From Alphaproteobacteria bacterium (GTDB lineage Bacteria > Pseudomonadota > Alphaproteobacteria > UBA3830): a stretch of DNA of 55,995 nucleotides. Every line of letters begins with the position of its first letter. Position 1 is the first letter of the stretch. The notes beneath the pieces are model-generated. The model saw only the letters and a list, made by a program, of their open reading frames with translations. It did not search any database and was not told the origin of the DNA. Below are positions 7,391 to 16,634 of the stretch, in pieces. Position numbers and translations under genes: made by a program. Location: the NCBI GenBank assembly GCA_017476405.1, contig JAFUZX010000038.1:1-55995 (forward strand). Reading direction: 5' to 3'.

Positions 7391-10300
7391 TTATACTCTG
7401 CTTGATTTCAAACCTCGTTTGATGGTTACTCCGAACTTTTTATCAAGACTTTTTATTGGACGGATTTTTTTCTTGATTGCTTGCTTTTTTGCCATAGGTT
7501 CTTCTGGATTAATTCTATCAAAAACATTCTGAGAGTAAGGATCTTTTATGGTTGTTATATTAGAAACCGGAGGGGTTATATCATAATCATTATGTTTATT
7601 ATCTGTGTAATCAACATTCAAAATAGGTACTAAGTTACCAAATACATCTAATAAGGTATCACTTGGTACAATTTTTGGTGTTTTTACTGACAGAGATGGA
7701 TTCCAATATGAACCTGATATACTGAAGTTTGCTGATAATAAACCATTTGATCTGTTATTAATTCCTGTTGTTGTCGGCAATAACAATCCGTTGAAGTTCA
7801 AATTATCGTTTACTCTATCATAGTCACCGCTTATTGAAACTGCAATTGTTGGCCCTACGACTTTACAATTTTCAATTTTTATCATTTTGTTTGTGATGAA
7901 AATACTGCCAGCGCATGTATTAAATCCGGCGACTAAATTAGTTCCGTTTATGTAATTTGGAGATGATAAAGAAATTAACCTAGTCAATTGTGGATTATTA
8001 CTAACAATAAAGTCATTTAATTCAAATCCACCAGACATTGAACTATCTGTTAATTTTGATGATTTCATCACCAAATTAAGACTTCCGCCTTGTATTGATG
8101 TTCCGAATCCAAGCGCCTGGAAGAAATTTCCGGCATTTGATGCTGAAATAGACAACAAGTAATTATTACCATCTTTCATATCGCTTGTACTCAAAACTAC
8201 AGTAGATTCACCGATAACACCTATGCAAGCCCCTTCTATTACTTTATGCCCTAGGATCTCAAGATTACCTTTCACATTCGTCATCTTATGCATTCCATTG
8301 AAAATCAACTCTTTGAGGTTAAGATATGTGACTAGTTTCATATCTTTATTCATTTGCGATATCGCTCCTATAAGCTTAATAGCATCAAAACGGTCTCCCA
8401 CTAACGAGACAATAAGCTTTTTGCTGTTTTTCTTTAATATACTTACAGTTGCTGACATATTTTCCGCAACTAATTTATCAGCGACAAATTCTGTAAGATT
8501 CCAGTCATTGTCTGTAGTAATTTGTCCTTTAATTTGTGTTTTCGGAGTATCCAGAGCTATTTTAGACATAACTATTCTGTCCGGATATTTGTGAATATGC
8601 GTGCGAAATGTTCCTATTTCATTATTTACTTTTACACTACCAATAACAGGTAATTGCATACTTGCATTTACAAGATTAATAGAAATATCGGAATCTTCGC
8701 CTCTGGCATCCCAATAATTTCCTACTTCCATATTGAAATTACCATGTAAATTCTTTGCGAAAATCGGCATAAAAGCTGTTAAGAATCTTGATTCTCCGTT
8801 AAATTTGAAATAAGCATGCCCTTTATTATTTAAGAAATCCTCCTTTATTTTTAGGTGAGTGTCTTCTTTTCCATCTGTAATATCAGCTATAGCAGATAAC
8901 CCTTTTTCATTCCAAGATATATGAAATTGTTTCGTATTATCTTTAGATGTAATATATCCATTACCTTCAAGCATTCTAAATTTCATAGATTTATCGCTTA
9001 AATTATCTCCTGCGACACGTAATAGTTTCAAATCAACTTTTGCCATACCTCCGATATTGAGTTTTTCAAGAGGAAATGACGCAAATTTTTCTGAAATATG
9101 AGGAGCATAAGGAGCAATATCTTCAATAGGAAGTTCTGCTTTTATTCTTCCTATCCAAGAATCGTCTCTGTTCGAAATAAAGAAAATACCACTATTGATT
9201 TTCGTTTTATCAAACACGGCATTTGAAATTTTAACGTCAAATCCATCTGTTTTTATAGTTCCTGTAGCATCTATATTGGTTACTAAACGTCCATCAATAG
9301 GGAATTGCGCATTATGGATTTTGAAAACCCCTTGTCCGATAATTAGTTTCTCCTCGCTTACTCTATCTCCGAAATAAATTGCTCCTTTTAGATCAAATTT
9401 CAGGAAATCAAGTCTAAGTCCCGGTAGATAATTCTGGAAAGTCGGAATCATTGTTTTTGAAAGATTATAAGGTAAGATATCTCTAATCTCCTCTGTATTC
9501 ACATTATTTAAGCTAAGAGTTCCATTGACATTTGCTACATCTAAGAATCGGAAATCACTCATAGGAACAGAAATTCCTGACAATTGAACTCCTGAGTTTC
9601 CATAAGATATTTTTATGTGATCTATGAGCATTTTATTGCTATAAATTTTTCCTGAAATATTTCCGTTATCTATTCTTTTTCCAAGATTTAATGATAATGT
9701 ATTTCTGTTTGGTAATCCTATACTTCCATTTGAAGCAAACATATTAAATTGAGCTTCTTTTAAACTATAATCCGGTTTAACAGCAATTTTTATATCACCT
9801 GACACAGGTAGATTATATCCTTTTATGAGAGACATAAACTTCTCAATAGGTGTTTGTCTTCCTACAAATGCCTCATATATTATTGATGGATTTAATGAGC
9901 TGATTTTTACATTATATACAGAACCTTCCGAATTTTTTACGATATTTATATTTGAAGAATAGTTTTGTTTCGGCAGGATTGTACGAAAATCAAGAACTGA
10001 CGGAAGATCATCCACTAAATCATGTTCACAATATAAGTTTTGTAAATTCCAATGGACACCATTTTCAATTATTGATACATCTGCGTTAATTAACTTAATT
10101 TTTGCGTCACTATTTGATCCTATTAATGAATCCTTTACGTTTTTAATAATTGAAATTGGTTCAAAATATGCTCTATTTGTTCCTCCTTTAGCTAAATTAG
10201 GATTAAAGGTTATGGTTTGGAAATTATATGCTACATCAATAGAAATTTTCGGTTTAATAATTGAAATTTCCTTTGCAATGAAGCGTTGCTGTTTAAATGA

Positions 10301-10783
10301 TTCTGAATAGTCAGGAATAATCGCAACTCTAGGAATAAACAAATCATCGAACCTAACTTTATTAAGATCTATTTCAACAGTTCCTATATCACTATTCCAA
10401 TGTAACATGGCAGATTTTATTGATAAATCATAATCGGGTAACATTTGTTCTATTTTATTCAATAAAAACACTGAAATTACAGAATTTTCAACTGAACCGA
10501 ACTGTAAAGCTATCAGACAACCTACTAATGCGATAAATCCTCCTACCAATGTTCCTGTAATCAAGAAAGAACACGATCTTAGAATTTTATGCATACATGA
10601 AGAAAGTGGTTTGATAATTAAAACTGAAAAAGATTCTTTTACATAATTTTTCGTTGAAAAATCAAGTTCCAAAGAATTATCTATTTCAGAATATTCTGTG
10701 TTACCAATGATTTTTTCATCGTTTTGAGAAGCTCTTTCTTCTTTTTTACGGATGAACCGTACAGCATTACTAAAAAAACTCAT
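7391..10783 (-). CDS. Large AsmA/YhdP-like inner-membrane-anchored protein
   Basis: 1130 residues. A charged cytoplasmic head (~70 residues) is followed by one membrane segment (LITGTLVGGFIALVGCLIAL, about 75-94) and a ~1000-residue periplasmic part made of repeating beta strands. The organisation is that of YhdP/DUF3971 proteins with a C-terminal AsmA-like region (GGSLNLVMKSSKL, ISGDYDRVNDNLNFNGLLLP near 880-1020). These proteins are thought to form hydrophobic grooves that carry phospholipids from the inner to the outer membrane. The Lys/Arg-rich tail (KKQAIKKKIRPIKS) is unusual for a periplasmic end. Length fits the family (about 1000-1270). It is followed by the SIMPL gene and preceded, 65 nt away, by ligA. 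Confidence 0.85.
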   Translation of the reverse strand: MSFFSNAVRFIRKKEERASQNDEKIIGNTEYSEIDNSLELDFSTKNYVKESFSVLIIKPLSSCMHKILRSCSFLITGTLVGGFIALVGCLIALQFGSVENSVISVFLLNKIEQMLPDYDLSIKSAMLHWNSDIGTVEIDLNKVRFDDLFIPRVAIIPDYSESFKQQRFIAKEISIIKPKISIDVAYNFQTITFNPNLAKGGTNRAYFEPISIIKNVKDSLIGSNSDAKIKLINADVSIIENGVHWNLQNLYCEHDLVDDLPSVLDFRTILPKQNYSSNINIVKNSEGSVYNVKISSLNPSIIYEAFVGRQTPIEKFMSLIKGYNLPVSGDIKIAVKPDYSLKEAQFNMFASNGSIGLPNRNTLSLNLGKRIDNGNISGKIYSNKMLIDHIKISYGNSGVQLSGISVPMSDFRFLDVANVNGTLSLNNVNTEEIRDILPYNLSKTMIPTFQNYLPGLRLDFLKFDLKGAIYFGDRVSEEKLIIGQGVFKIHNAQFPIDGRLVTNIDATGTIKTDGFDVKISNAVFDKTKINSGIFFISNRDDSWIGRIKAELPIEDIAPYAPHISEKFASFPLEKLNIGGMAKVDLKLLRVAGDNLSDKSMKFRMLEGNGYITSKDNTKQFHISWNEKGLSAIADITDGKEDTHLKIKEDFLNNKGHAYFKFNGESRFLTAFMPIFAKNLHGNFNMEVGNYWDARGEDSDISINLVNASMQLPVIGSVKVNNEIGTFRTHIHKYPDRIVMSKIALDTPKTQIKGQITTDNDWNLTEFVADKLVAENMSATVSILKKNSKKLIVSLVGDRFDAIKLIGAISQMNKDMKLVTYLNLKELIFNGMHKMTNVKGNLEILGHKVIEGACIGVIGESTVVLSTSDMKDGNNYLLSISASNAGNFFQALGFGTSIQGGSLNLVMKSSKLTDSSMSGGFELNDFIVSNNPQLTRLISLSSPNYINGTNLVAGFNTCAGSIFITNKMIKIENCKVVGPTIAVSISGDYDRVNDNLNFNGLLLPTTTGINNRSNGLLSANFSISGSYWNPSLSVKTPKIVPSDTLLDVFGNLVPILNVDYTDNKHNDYDITPPVSNITTIKDPYSQNVFDRINPEEPMAKKQAIKKKIRPIKSLDKKFGVTIKRGLKSSRV

Positions 10784-10848
10784 GATACAAAAACCCGTTA
10801 CTTAAAACAGATTTTGCCTCAAAATTACTTTATTAAGTGTTAACATTT

Positions 10849-12870
10849 CTAATTTTTTTCGATTATTTTTTCAAAATCTTCTTCAGTAATGATTTTTATG
10901 CCTTTTTTTCGTGCATCATCGAGTTTACTTCCGGCATTTTCTCCAACTACAACAAAAGAAGTTTTTGATGATACTGAAGAAGCGACTTTCGCCCCTAAGC
11001 GTTCAGCTGCATTTTTTGCCTCATCACGTGTAAATCGTTTTAGAGATCCTGTAAAGACGACAGTTTTTCCTGAAAGGACTCCTTCTTCTATATATTCCAT
11101 ATCAGAAACAAGAACATATCCCGGATTATTTCCGTCCCCCGCAAGTCGTGTTAAAACCGTGATATTATGCTCATTTTTGAAAAAATTCCTGAAATCTTCG
11201 ACTATAGATTCACCTATACCGTAAATTGATAATAATCCGTCATAGTTTTCAGATCGAATGTTTTCTAACATATTTTTATAAGAACCAAAGAATTTTGCTA
11301 TTAATTTCGAAACTGAACGTCCTGTTTGCGGAATTCCCAACGAATATATAAACCGATCCAGAGAGATATTTTTTGCGTTATTTATGGACGTAAACAGATT
11401 TTCTACAGATTGTCGTCCCCAACCTTCAGCATTTTGTAAATAAAATTCTCGGCCATTTCTGTTTTCGATTTCAAAAATATCAGGCGCACTGCGAATAATT
11501 CTTCTATCAAATAAATATTTTATACTTTGTTCACCAAGACCATCTATATCAAAAGCATTTTTCGAAACAAAATGCGCTAAATGCTCAATTATCTGTGCTT
11601 CACAATCCAAATTAATACACTTTATTGCGACTTCCGCAGCTTCTTTAACCAAAAGAGAGCCACAACAGGGACATTTATCGGGAAAAACAAAAGGTTTTGA
11701 ATCGCTTGTACGTTCATTTACTATCGGATACAATACTTGTGGAATAACATCACCAGCTCTTTGAATGAGAACACGATCACCTACACGAATATCTTTTTTC
11801 TCAATTTCGTCTTTATTATGTAAAGTCGCTCTTGAAACTACAGCGCCACCCACTGTTACAGGTTTTAGCTCGGCTACAGGAGTTATATTTCCCGTACGAC
11901 CTACTTGAACAATAATTTTTGTAATGGTTGTTTCGGCTTTTTCCGCTGGAAATTTATATGCGATAGAATGCCGTGGAAATTTCGTAGATGCCCCTAATTT
12001 TTTCTGCAAATTCAGATCATTTAACTTATATACAATGCCATCTATATCATATTCTAAATCAGCTCTATGTTTTTCCATATTCAAATAGAATTTGTAAGCT
12101 TCTTCTTGTGTATCACAAAGAGTAAAATACTGCGAAACATTGAATCCACATGTACGCAATGTCTCAAGAACTTCTATTTGCGTTGAGAAACTCATATCTG
12201 ATGAAATAATAGCATAAGGACATAAATATAATTTTCTACCGCGAGTGATTTCAGGATCCAATTGTCGTAACGATCCGGCAGCTGCATTTCGAGGATTTGC
12301 AAATATTTTTTCTCCGTTTTGCTCTCTTTGTTGATTTAACTCCTGAAAATCTTTTTTCAGCATTATTATTTCGCCTCGAATTTCTAATTCAGCAGTTAAC
12401 GGAATTTTTTGTGGGATATTCATGGTCATGACATTTTGCGTTACATCTTCACCGACATGACCATCACCTCGTGTCGCCGCATTAACAAGTAATCCGTTCT
12501 TGTATTTTATTGATATGGATAATCCATCGAACTTCGGTTCTAAAACAAATTGAACATCATCTGTTTCTGCTAATTTTTTTACTCGATCAATGAAATTCGT
12601 AATATCATCTTCGTTATATGCGTTTTCCAGAGATAACATTTCAGTAGAATGGGTTATTTTTTTAAATTTCTTTGATGTTTTTGCTCCAACTTTTTGCGAT
12701 GGACTTGAAGCTGTCTTAAATTCAGGAAATTCTTTTTCTATAGCAAGTAACTCATTATATAATTTATCGTATTCAGCGTCGCTGACAGAAGGATCATCAA
12801 GTAAATAATACTGTCGAGAATATGAGTCCAGAAGCTTTTTTAGCTCCGTATATCTGTTTTTTTTATCCAT
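10849..12870 (-). CDS. ligA: NAD+-dependent DNA ligase LigA
   Basis: 673 residues, the usual length. Domains in order are: Ia (DDPSVSDAEYDKLY near 25-38) binding NMN; adenylation domain with the AMP-accepting Lys113 in EPKFDGLS; OB fold (RVGDRVLIQRAGDVIPQVL); a four-Cys zinc finger (CPCC...CINLDC, near 410-430); helix-hairpin-helix repeats (GIPQTGRS, IYGIGESIVEDF); and a C-terminal BRCT domain (LSGKTVVFTGSL onward). It seals nicks in replication and repair using NAD+. All key residues seem intact. It is transcribed toward the AsmA-like gene and is divergent from accA. Confidence 0.97.
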   Translation of the reverse strand: MDKKNRYTELKKLLDSYSRQYYLLDDPSVSDAEYDKLYNELLAIEKEFPEFKTASSPSQKVGAKTSKKFKKITHSTEMLSLENAYNEDDITNFIDRVKKLAETDDVQFVLEPKFDGLSISIKYKNGLLVNAATRGDGHVGEDVTQNVMTMNIPQKIPLTAELEIRGEIIMLKKDFQELNQQREQNGEKIFANPRNAAAGSLRQLDPEITRGRKLYLCPYAIISSDMSFSTQIEVLETLRTCGFNVSQYFTLCDTQEEAYKFYLNMEKHRADLEYDIDGIVYKLNDLNLQKKLGASTKFPRHSIAYKFPAEKAETTITKIIVQVGRTGNITPVAELKPVTVGGAVVSRATLHNKDEIEKKDIRVGDRVLIQRAGDVIPQVLYPIVNERTSDSKPFVFPDKCPCCGSLLVKEAAEVAIKCINLDCEAQIIEHLAHFVSKNAFDIDGLGEQSIKYLFDRRIIRSAPDIFEIENRNGREFYLQNAEGWGRQSVENLFTSINNAKNISLDRFIYSLGIPQTGRSVSKLIAKFFGSYKNMLENIRSENYDGLLSIYGIGESIVEDFRNFFKNEHNITVLTRLAGDGNNPGYVLVSDMEYIEEGVLSGKTVVFTGSLKRFTRDEAKNAAERLGAKVASSVSSKTSFVVVGENAGSKLDDARKKGIKIITEEDFEKIIEKN

Positions 12871-12936
12871 AATGCCTATTTATTTTGTGCTATCTCAATA
12901 TACTATATATTAAAATTTTTGTATATTTGCTCTGCG

Positions 12937-12954
12937 TAGATTTTATAAAATCTA
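12937..12954. promoter_or_regulatory. Perfect 18-bp palindrome upstream of accA
   Basis: TAGATTTTATAAAATCTA is a perfect palindrome in the 112-bp ligA-accA divergent region, 29 bp before the accA start. It contains TATAAA and may be an operator or part of a -10 region. No regulator can be assigned, and in AT-rich DNA such palindromes can arise by chance. Confidence 0.3.
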
Positions 12955-12982
12955 TATACATAATAGTTAAGAAGGTTATTGA

Positions 12983-13933
12983 ATGATTATTTTAGATTTT
13001 GAAAGACCTATTTTCGAACTCGAAGCAAAAATAAAAGAGCTTAAGAACCTCAATACTGGTGATTTAAGTATAATTGATGAGATCAAAAGGCTGGAAAGTA
13101 AGCAGAAGAAAATGCTGAAGAATATTTACAGCGAACTTACTCCATGGCAGAAAGTCCTCGTTGCTAGGCATCAAGAACGACCGAAAACATCAGATTATGT
13201 CAATGCGTTAATCGATAATTTCGTTCCACTTGCCGGAGATCGACTTTTCGGGAATGATCTGGCTATTATCGCCGGAATCGGAAAATTCAAAGGAATGTCT
13301 GTAGCTGTTCTTGGACACGAAAAGGGAAAAGAAACTCAAGACAGAATTAAGCACAATTTCGGCATGCCACATCCAGAAGGTTATCGCAAAGCATATCGTA
13401 TAATGGAAATTGCGGATAAATTTGATTTACCTCTCTTAACTTTTATCGACACAGCTGGTGCATATCCGGGAGTAGGCGCAGAAGAACGTGGACAAGCGGA
13501 AGCGATCGCTAAATGCATAGAAAGATCATTACAGTTCAAAAAACCGATTGTCGCAACAATTATAGGTGAAGGTGGTTCAGGAGGTGCTGTAGCGTTAGCG
13601 GTTGCCAATATAATTCTTATGTTGGAACATTCAATATATTCGGTAATTTCTCCGGAAGGATGTGCTTCTATTCTATATCGTAGTTCTGAAAAAGCGCAGG
13701 AAGCTGCTGACGCTCTGAAATTAACAGCTCAAGATCTTTTGCGTTTTAGAATGATAGATGAAATAGTTGAAGAACCACTAGGAGGAGCTCACAGAGATCC
13801 GAATTTCATAATAAAAACCGTTGGTGAAAGAATAAAAGTAGCGTTAACGAATGCCTTGACCATTTCATCACCGAAAGAGCATAGAAATCAAAAATTTTTT
13901 GAATTATGCCGCAACTTTGATAAAGGAAATTAA
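12983..13933 (+). CDS. accA: Acetyl-CoA carboxylase carboxyltransferase subunit alpha
   Basis: 316 residues, standard length. With AccD it transfers the carboxyl group from biotin to acetyl-CoA, giving malonyl-CoA for fatty acid synthesis. The N-terminal coiled region (FELEAKIKELKNL) and the crotonase-like core are complete: NFGMPHPEGYRKA, PLLTFIDTAGAYPGVGAEERGQ, and GEGGSGGAVALAVAN, whose glycines form the oxyanion hole. The ATG at 12983 follows AAGAAGG. An MFS transporter starts 3 nt after its stop, so the two are in one transcript. AccB, AccC and AccD are not in this window. Confidence 0.97.
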   Translation: MIILDFERPIFELEAKIKELKNLNTGDLSIIDEIKRLESKQKKMLKNIYSELTPWQKVLVARHQERPKTSDYVNALIDNFVPLAGDRLFGNDLAIIAGIGKFKGMSVAVLGHEKGKETQDRIKHNFGMPHPEGYRKAYRIMEIADKFDLPLLTFIDTAGAYPGVGAEERGQAEAIAKCIERSLQFKKPIVATIIGEGGSGGAVALAVANIILMLEHSIYSVISPEGCASILYRSSEKAQEAADALKLTAQDLLRFRMIDEIVEEPLGGAHRDPNFIIKTVGERIKVALTNALTISSPKEHRNQKFFELCRNFDKGN

Positions 13934-13936
13934 TCA

Positions 13937-15178
13937 ATGTTAAAAAGAGAAGAAAAAAAAGAATTAGCGTTGAGTGCCATTGGAAATATGTTGGTATGGT
14001 ATAATTTCGCTTTATTTATGCCATTCCTTCCTATTCTATCGAAGCATTTTTTTCCAATAGAAGATCAAATGACTCGAGATTTTGTAACCCTTATCGCAAT
14101 GTCTATGGGATTATTTATGCGACCTATCGGTTCATTTGTTTTTGGTCCGATCGGAGATAAGATTGGACGAGAGAAAGCTATATCTCTTGCAGTATTACTT
14201 ATGGCTGTTCCGACATTTCTTATTGGTTTGATTCCAAGTTATGAACAAATAGGCATTTTATCACCGATTTTGCTTGTATTAATGCGTATTTTTCAAGGAA
14301 TATCCATGGGGGGCGAATATACGGCCGCCATGGTGCATCTTGTTGAAACCGCCCCAAGCAACAAACGAGGATTTTTCGGATGCTTTTCAGACGCAGGTAG
14401 TCAAATCGGTGTGCTGCTATCAGGTGAAGTGTTATTACTTCTGCATTCATTTTTTACTGAATCGGAAATTTATCAATACGCATGGAGATATCCGTTTTTC
14501 TTAGCGATTATTTTAGTTCCGTTTGCTTTTAGGCATCAGCCGAAACAACAAGAAAAGAAGAAAGAAAAAACTCCTCAGGAAAATAATATATTTTCGCTAC
14601 TTATACAGCATAAAACTGAGGTACTTTGTACTATTGCGATTACAGCTTTCAGTGCTATAGCATTTTATACTTTACTTAATTTTATACCGTATCACTTAGT
14701 TAATGTTGGAATTTTGACATTAAAAGATGCAGCTATGTGCAGTGTAATCGCAAACATTAGTATAATCGTCTCAATTTTTGTAAGCGGATTCCTCTCAGAT
14801 ATTTTTTCCAGAAAAATTTTCATACAAATGGGAGTAATTTTTGTTACGATTGTTACTTATTTTGTATTTTTGAGCGATATAACTTCACCGACATTATGGT
14901 TTATATGTCATGGAATTTACGGAATTTTCCTCGGAATGTATTATGGAGGCCGTGCCGCATTTTTTGCTGAATCCTTTCCAAAAAATATTCGATGTACTGG
15001 AGTTTCCGTGTCTTTAAGTATAGCTCAGGCAATATTTGGCGGAGGCATATCTATTGTGTTAAACTATTGCGTATCTGTTTCTAACTTTTTAGTAGTTATG
15101 CCGATAACCGTAATTATTATAGTTGCGCTTTTCGCTGTAACGAAAATAAAGGACCGAACAGGACAGAAGCTTATTTAG
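13937..15178 (+). CDS. MFS transporter, metabolite:H+ symporter (ProP-like) family
   Basis: 413 residues with about 12 membrane segments. The opening (NMLVWYNFALFMPFLPILSKHFFP) and the loop GPIGDKIGREKAI are typical of the MHS family, which includes the proline/betaine permease ProP and alpha-ketoglutarate and shikimate permeases. GGEYTAAMVHLVETAPSNKRG in the fourth and fifth segment region is another family mark. It probably imports an osmolyte, amino acid or organic acid with protons. The exact substrate cannot be told from sequence, and intracellular bacteria often have many paralogues of this type. It is coupled to accA by a 3-nt gap, with GGAAATT as the ribosome-binding region. Confidence 0.88.
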   Translation: MLKREEKKELALSAIGNMLVWYNFALFMPFLPILSKHFFPIEDQMTRDFVTLIAMSMGLFMRPIGSFVFGPIGDKIGREKAISLAVLLMAVPTFLIGLIPSYEQIGILSPILLVLMRIFQGISMGGEYTAAMVHLVETAPSNKRGFFGCFSDAGSQIGVLLSGEVLLLLHSFFTESEIYQYAWRYPFFLAIILVPFAFRHQPKQQEKKKEKTPQENNIFSLLIQHKTEVLCTIAITAFSAIAFYTLLNFIPYHLVNVGILTLKDAAMCSVIANISIIVSIFVSGFLSDIFSRKIFIQMGVIFVTIVTYFVFLSDITSPTLWFICHGIYGIFLGMYYGGRAAFFAESFPKNIRCTGVSVSLSIAQAIFGGGISIVLNYCVSVSNFLVVMPITVIIIVALFAVTKIKDRTGQKLI

Positions 15179-15215
15179 TTGAATATTAGTTTTATTTAAT
15201 TTTGTGAGGTGTTTC

Positions 15216-16532
15216 ATGTTAAAAAAAATATTGTGTATTTCAGTTATGAGTTGTCAATCTCTTATTGCTTCTTATGAAGATACTGAAGAAGTGAAATTAT
15301 TGCATGAAAAAGTCGATGAATTCTTGGCAAATGTGGGATTTGGAAATAATTTATCGTTTAGCGGAGATGGAAATCTCGCTATTACAATGACGCACCAAAA
15401 GAAAAATAATAGCGAAATAGAAAGCGGCTATGCTTCATATGAAGGAAATATCGATCTTCATTATTTAAACAGGACCAGTGATTTCGGATACGGTTTTGAA
15501 TTCAGTGTGAAGACACGGTCAGGAATGATAAAAACAGGGCGAGCTATTGTTGATGAATTATACGCATTTATAGAAACTGATAAATTAGGACGGTTGAATA
15601 TAGGTTTTACGGCAACTGCCGCAGATAATTTTACTATCGGAGGAAATAGCATATTTACAGCCTATGGCGGTCCTGACAGCGGAAATCTTTCAGCCTTTTA
15701 TAATGAATCCGCAGGAACAATTATAGGAACAGGATGTCATGTTGATGATGGAAAAGCAGCAAAAATTGCTTGGTTTTCACCGACAATAAAAGGATTTTCA
15801 ATGGGGATGTCTTTTACGTTAGACAGTAAGAAATCCGCTCCGTTTAAAAAGAGACATTGTAGCGAAAATTGTAATTCCGATAACAATATATGTTGGGATT
15901 ACGCCCACTCATCAGGATTTTCCAGAAGTATTTTCACTATAGCCGGAAAATATGAATACGGCAATGAAGATGATTTCAATGCGACTGTTACTATGGGCGG
16001 TTGGTTTGGAAAAGGTAAAGCAGGTACTAATACAGGAGCAGTCCATGATGTTAGAGCATATCAGATTGGAGCGATTTTAGGTTACAAACAGTTTAAAGCT
16101 GCTTTTGGTTTTATTGATTGCGGTAGGTCAATTGTAGATAAATACAGAGCAGTCGGAGATTCTTATATTTTCGACGAGACAACGGACTATGACGTCCATG
16201 ATCCAAGGGTTGGGCTAAAACATGGTACTGACGCCGGAAAAATATATACATATGGTTTATCGTATAAGATGGATAATTTAACATTATCTGCGGGATATTT
16301 TCGTTCAGTAGTTAAATTTTCTGATAAAAAATCAGAACGAGCTATTGCAAATATATATACAGTTGGTGCTGAATATCGTTTCGATAAAACTCTGAGTATA
16401 TATGCGGAATATAATAATATTTCTACAAAAACATGTGATAGAGCCCGAATATATGCTAAAGCTTGCAATCTCGGAGCAGAAGGAGCGAATCACGCTAATA
16501 TGTTGATATTAGGAAGTAAAATTAATTTCTAA
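15216..16532 (+). CDS. Outer-membrane porin (Gram-negative porin superfamily)
   Basis: 438 residues from the ATG at 15216, which has GAGG at proper spacing; a GTG 12 nt earlier in frame overlaps the Shine-Dalgarno region and is less likely. The signal peptide ends near SLIA|SYE. The mature protein shows alternating strands (LSFSGDGNLAITM, YEGNIDLHYL, RLNIGFTATAADN) and ends in NMLILGSKINF, the terminal Phe being the signal for BAM insertion. The pattern matches porins that let small solutes through the outer membrane. One oddity is a probable external loop near residues 205-225 with three Cys (HCSEN, NCNSD, ICWDY), rare in porins and perhaps a disulfide-stabilised loop. Confidence 0.85.
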   Translation: MLKKILCISVMSCQSLIASYEDTEEVKLLHEKVDEFLANVGFGNNLSFSGDGNLAITMTHQKKNNSEIESGYASYEGNIDLHYLNRTSDFGYGFEFSVKTRSGMIKTGRAIVDELYAFIETDKLGRLNIGFTATAADNFTIGGNSIFTAYGGPDSGNLSAFYNESAGTIIGTGCHVDDGKAAKIAWFSPTIKGFSMGMSFTLDSKKSAPFKKRHCSENCNSDNNICWDYAHSSGFSRSIFTIAGKYEYGNEDDFNATVTMGGWFGKGKAGTNTGAVHDVRAYQIGAILGYKQFKAAFGFIDCGRSIVDKYRAVGDSYIFDETTDYDVHDPRVGLKHGTDAGKIYTYGLSYKMDNLTLSAGYFRSVVKFSDKKSERAIANIYTVGAEYRFDKTLSIYAEYNNISTKTCDRARIYAKACNLGAEGANHANMLILGSKINF

Positions 16533-16542
16533 TAAGTGAAAT

Positions 16543-16596
16543 GGATACAGTTTATATATGATAACTTATTGTTTTATCGTTTAATATTCTGTATCC
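16543..16596. promoter_or_regulatory. Inverted repeat between porin and ATPase genes
   Basis: GGATACAG (16543-16550) and CTGTATCC (16589-16596) are perfect 8-bp complements 38 bp apart. The structure could be a weak terminator for the porin gene, since it is followed by a loose T-rich stretch, or an operator for the downstream gene. Confidence 0.3.
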
Positions 16597-16634
16597 TTTA
16601 TTGAATTTTCTTAATTATAAAGGCAGTTTTATTT

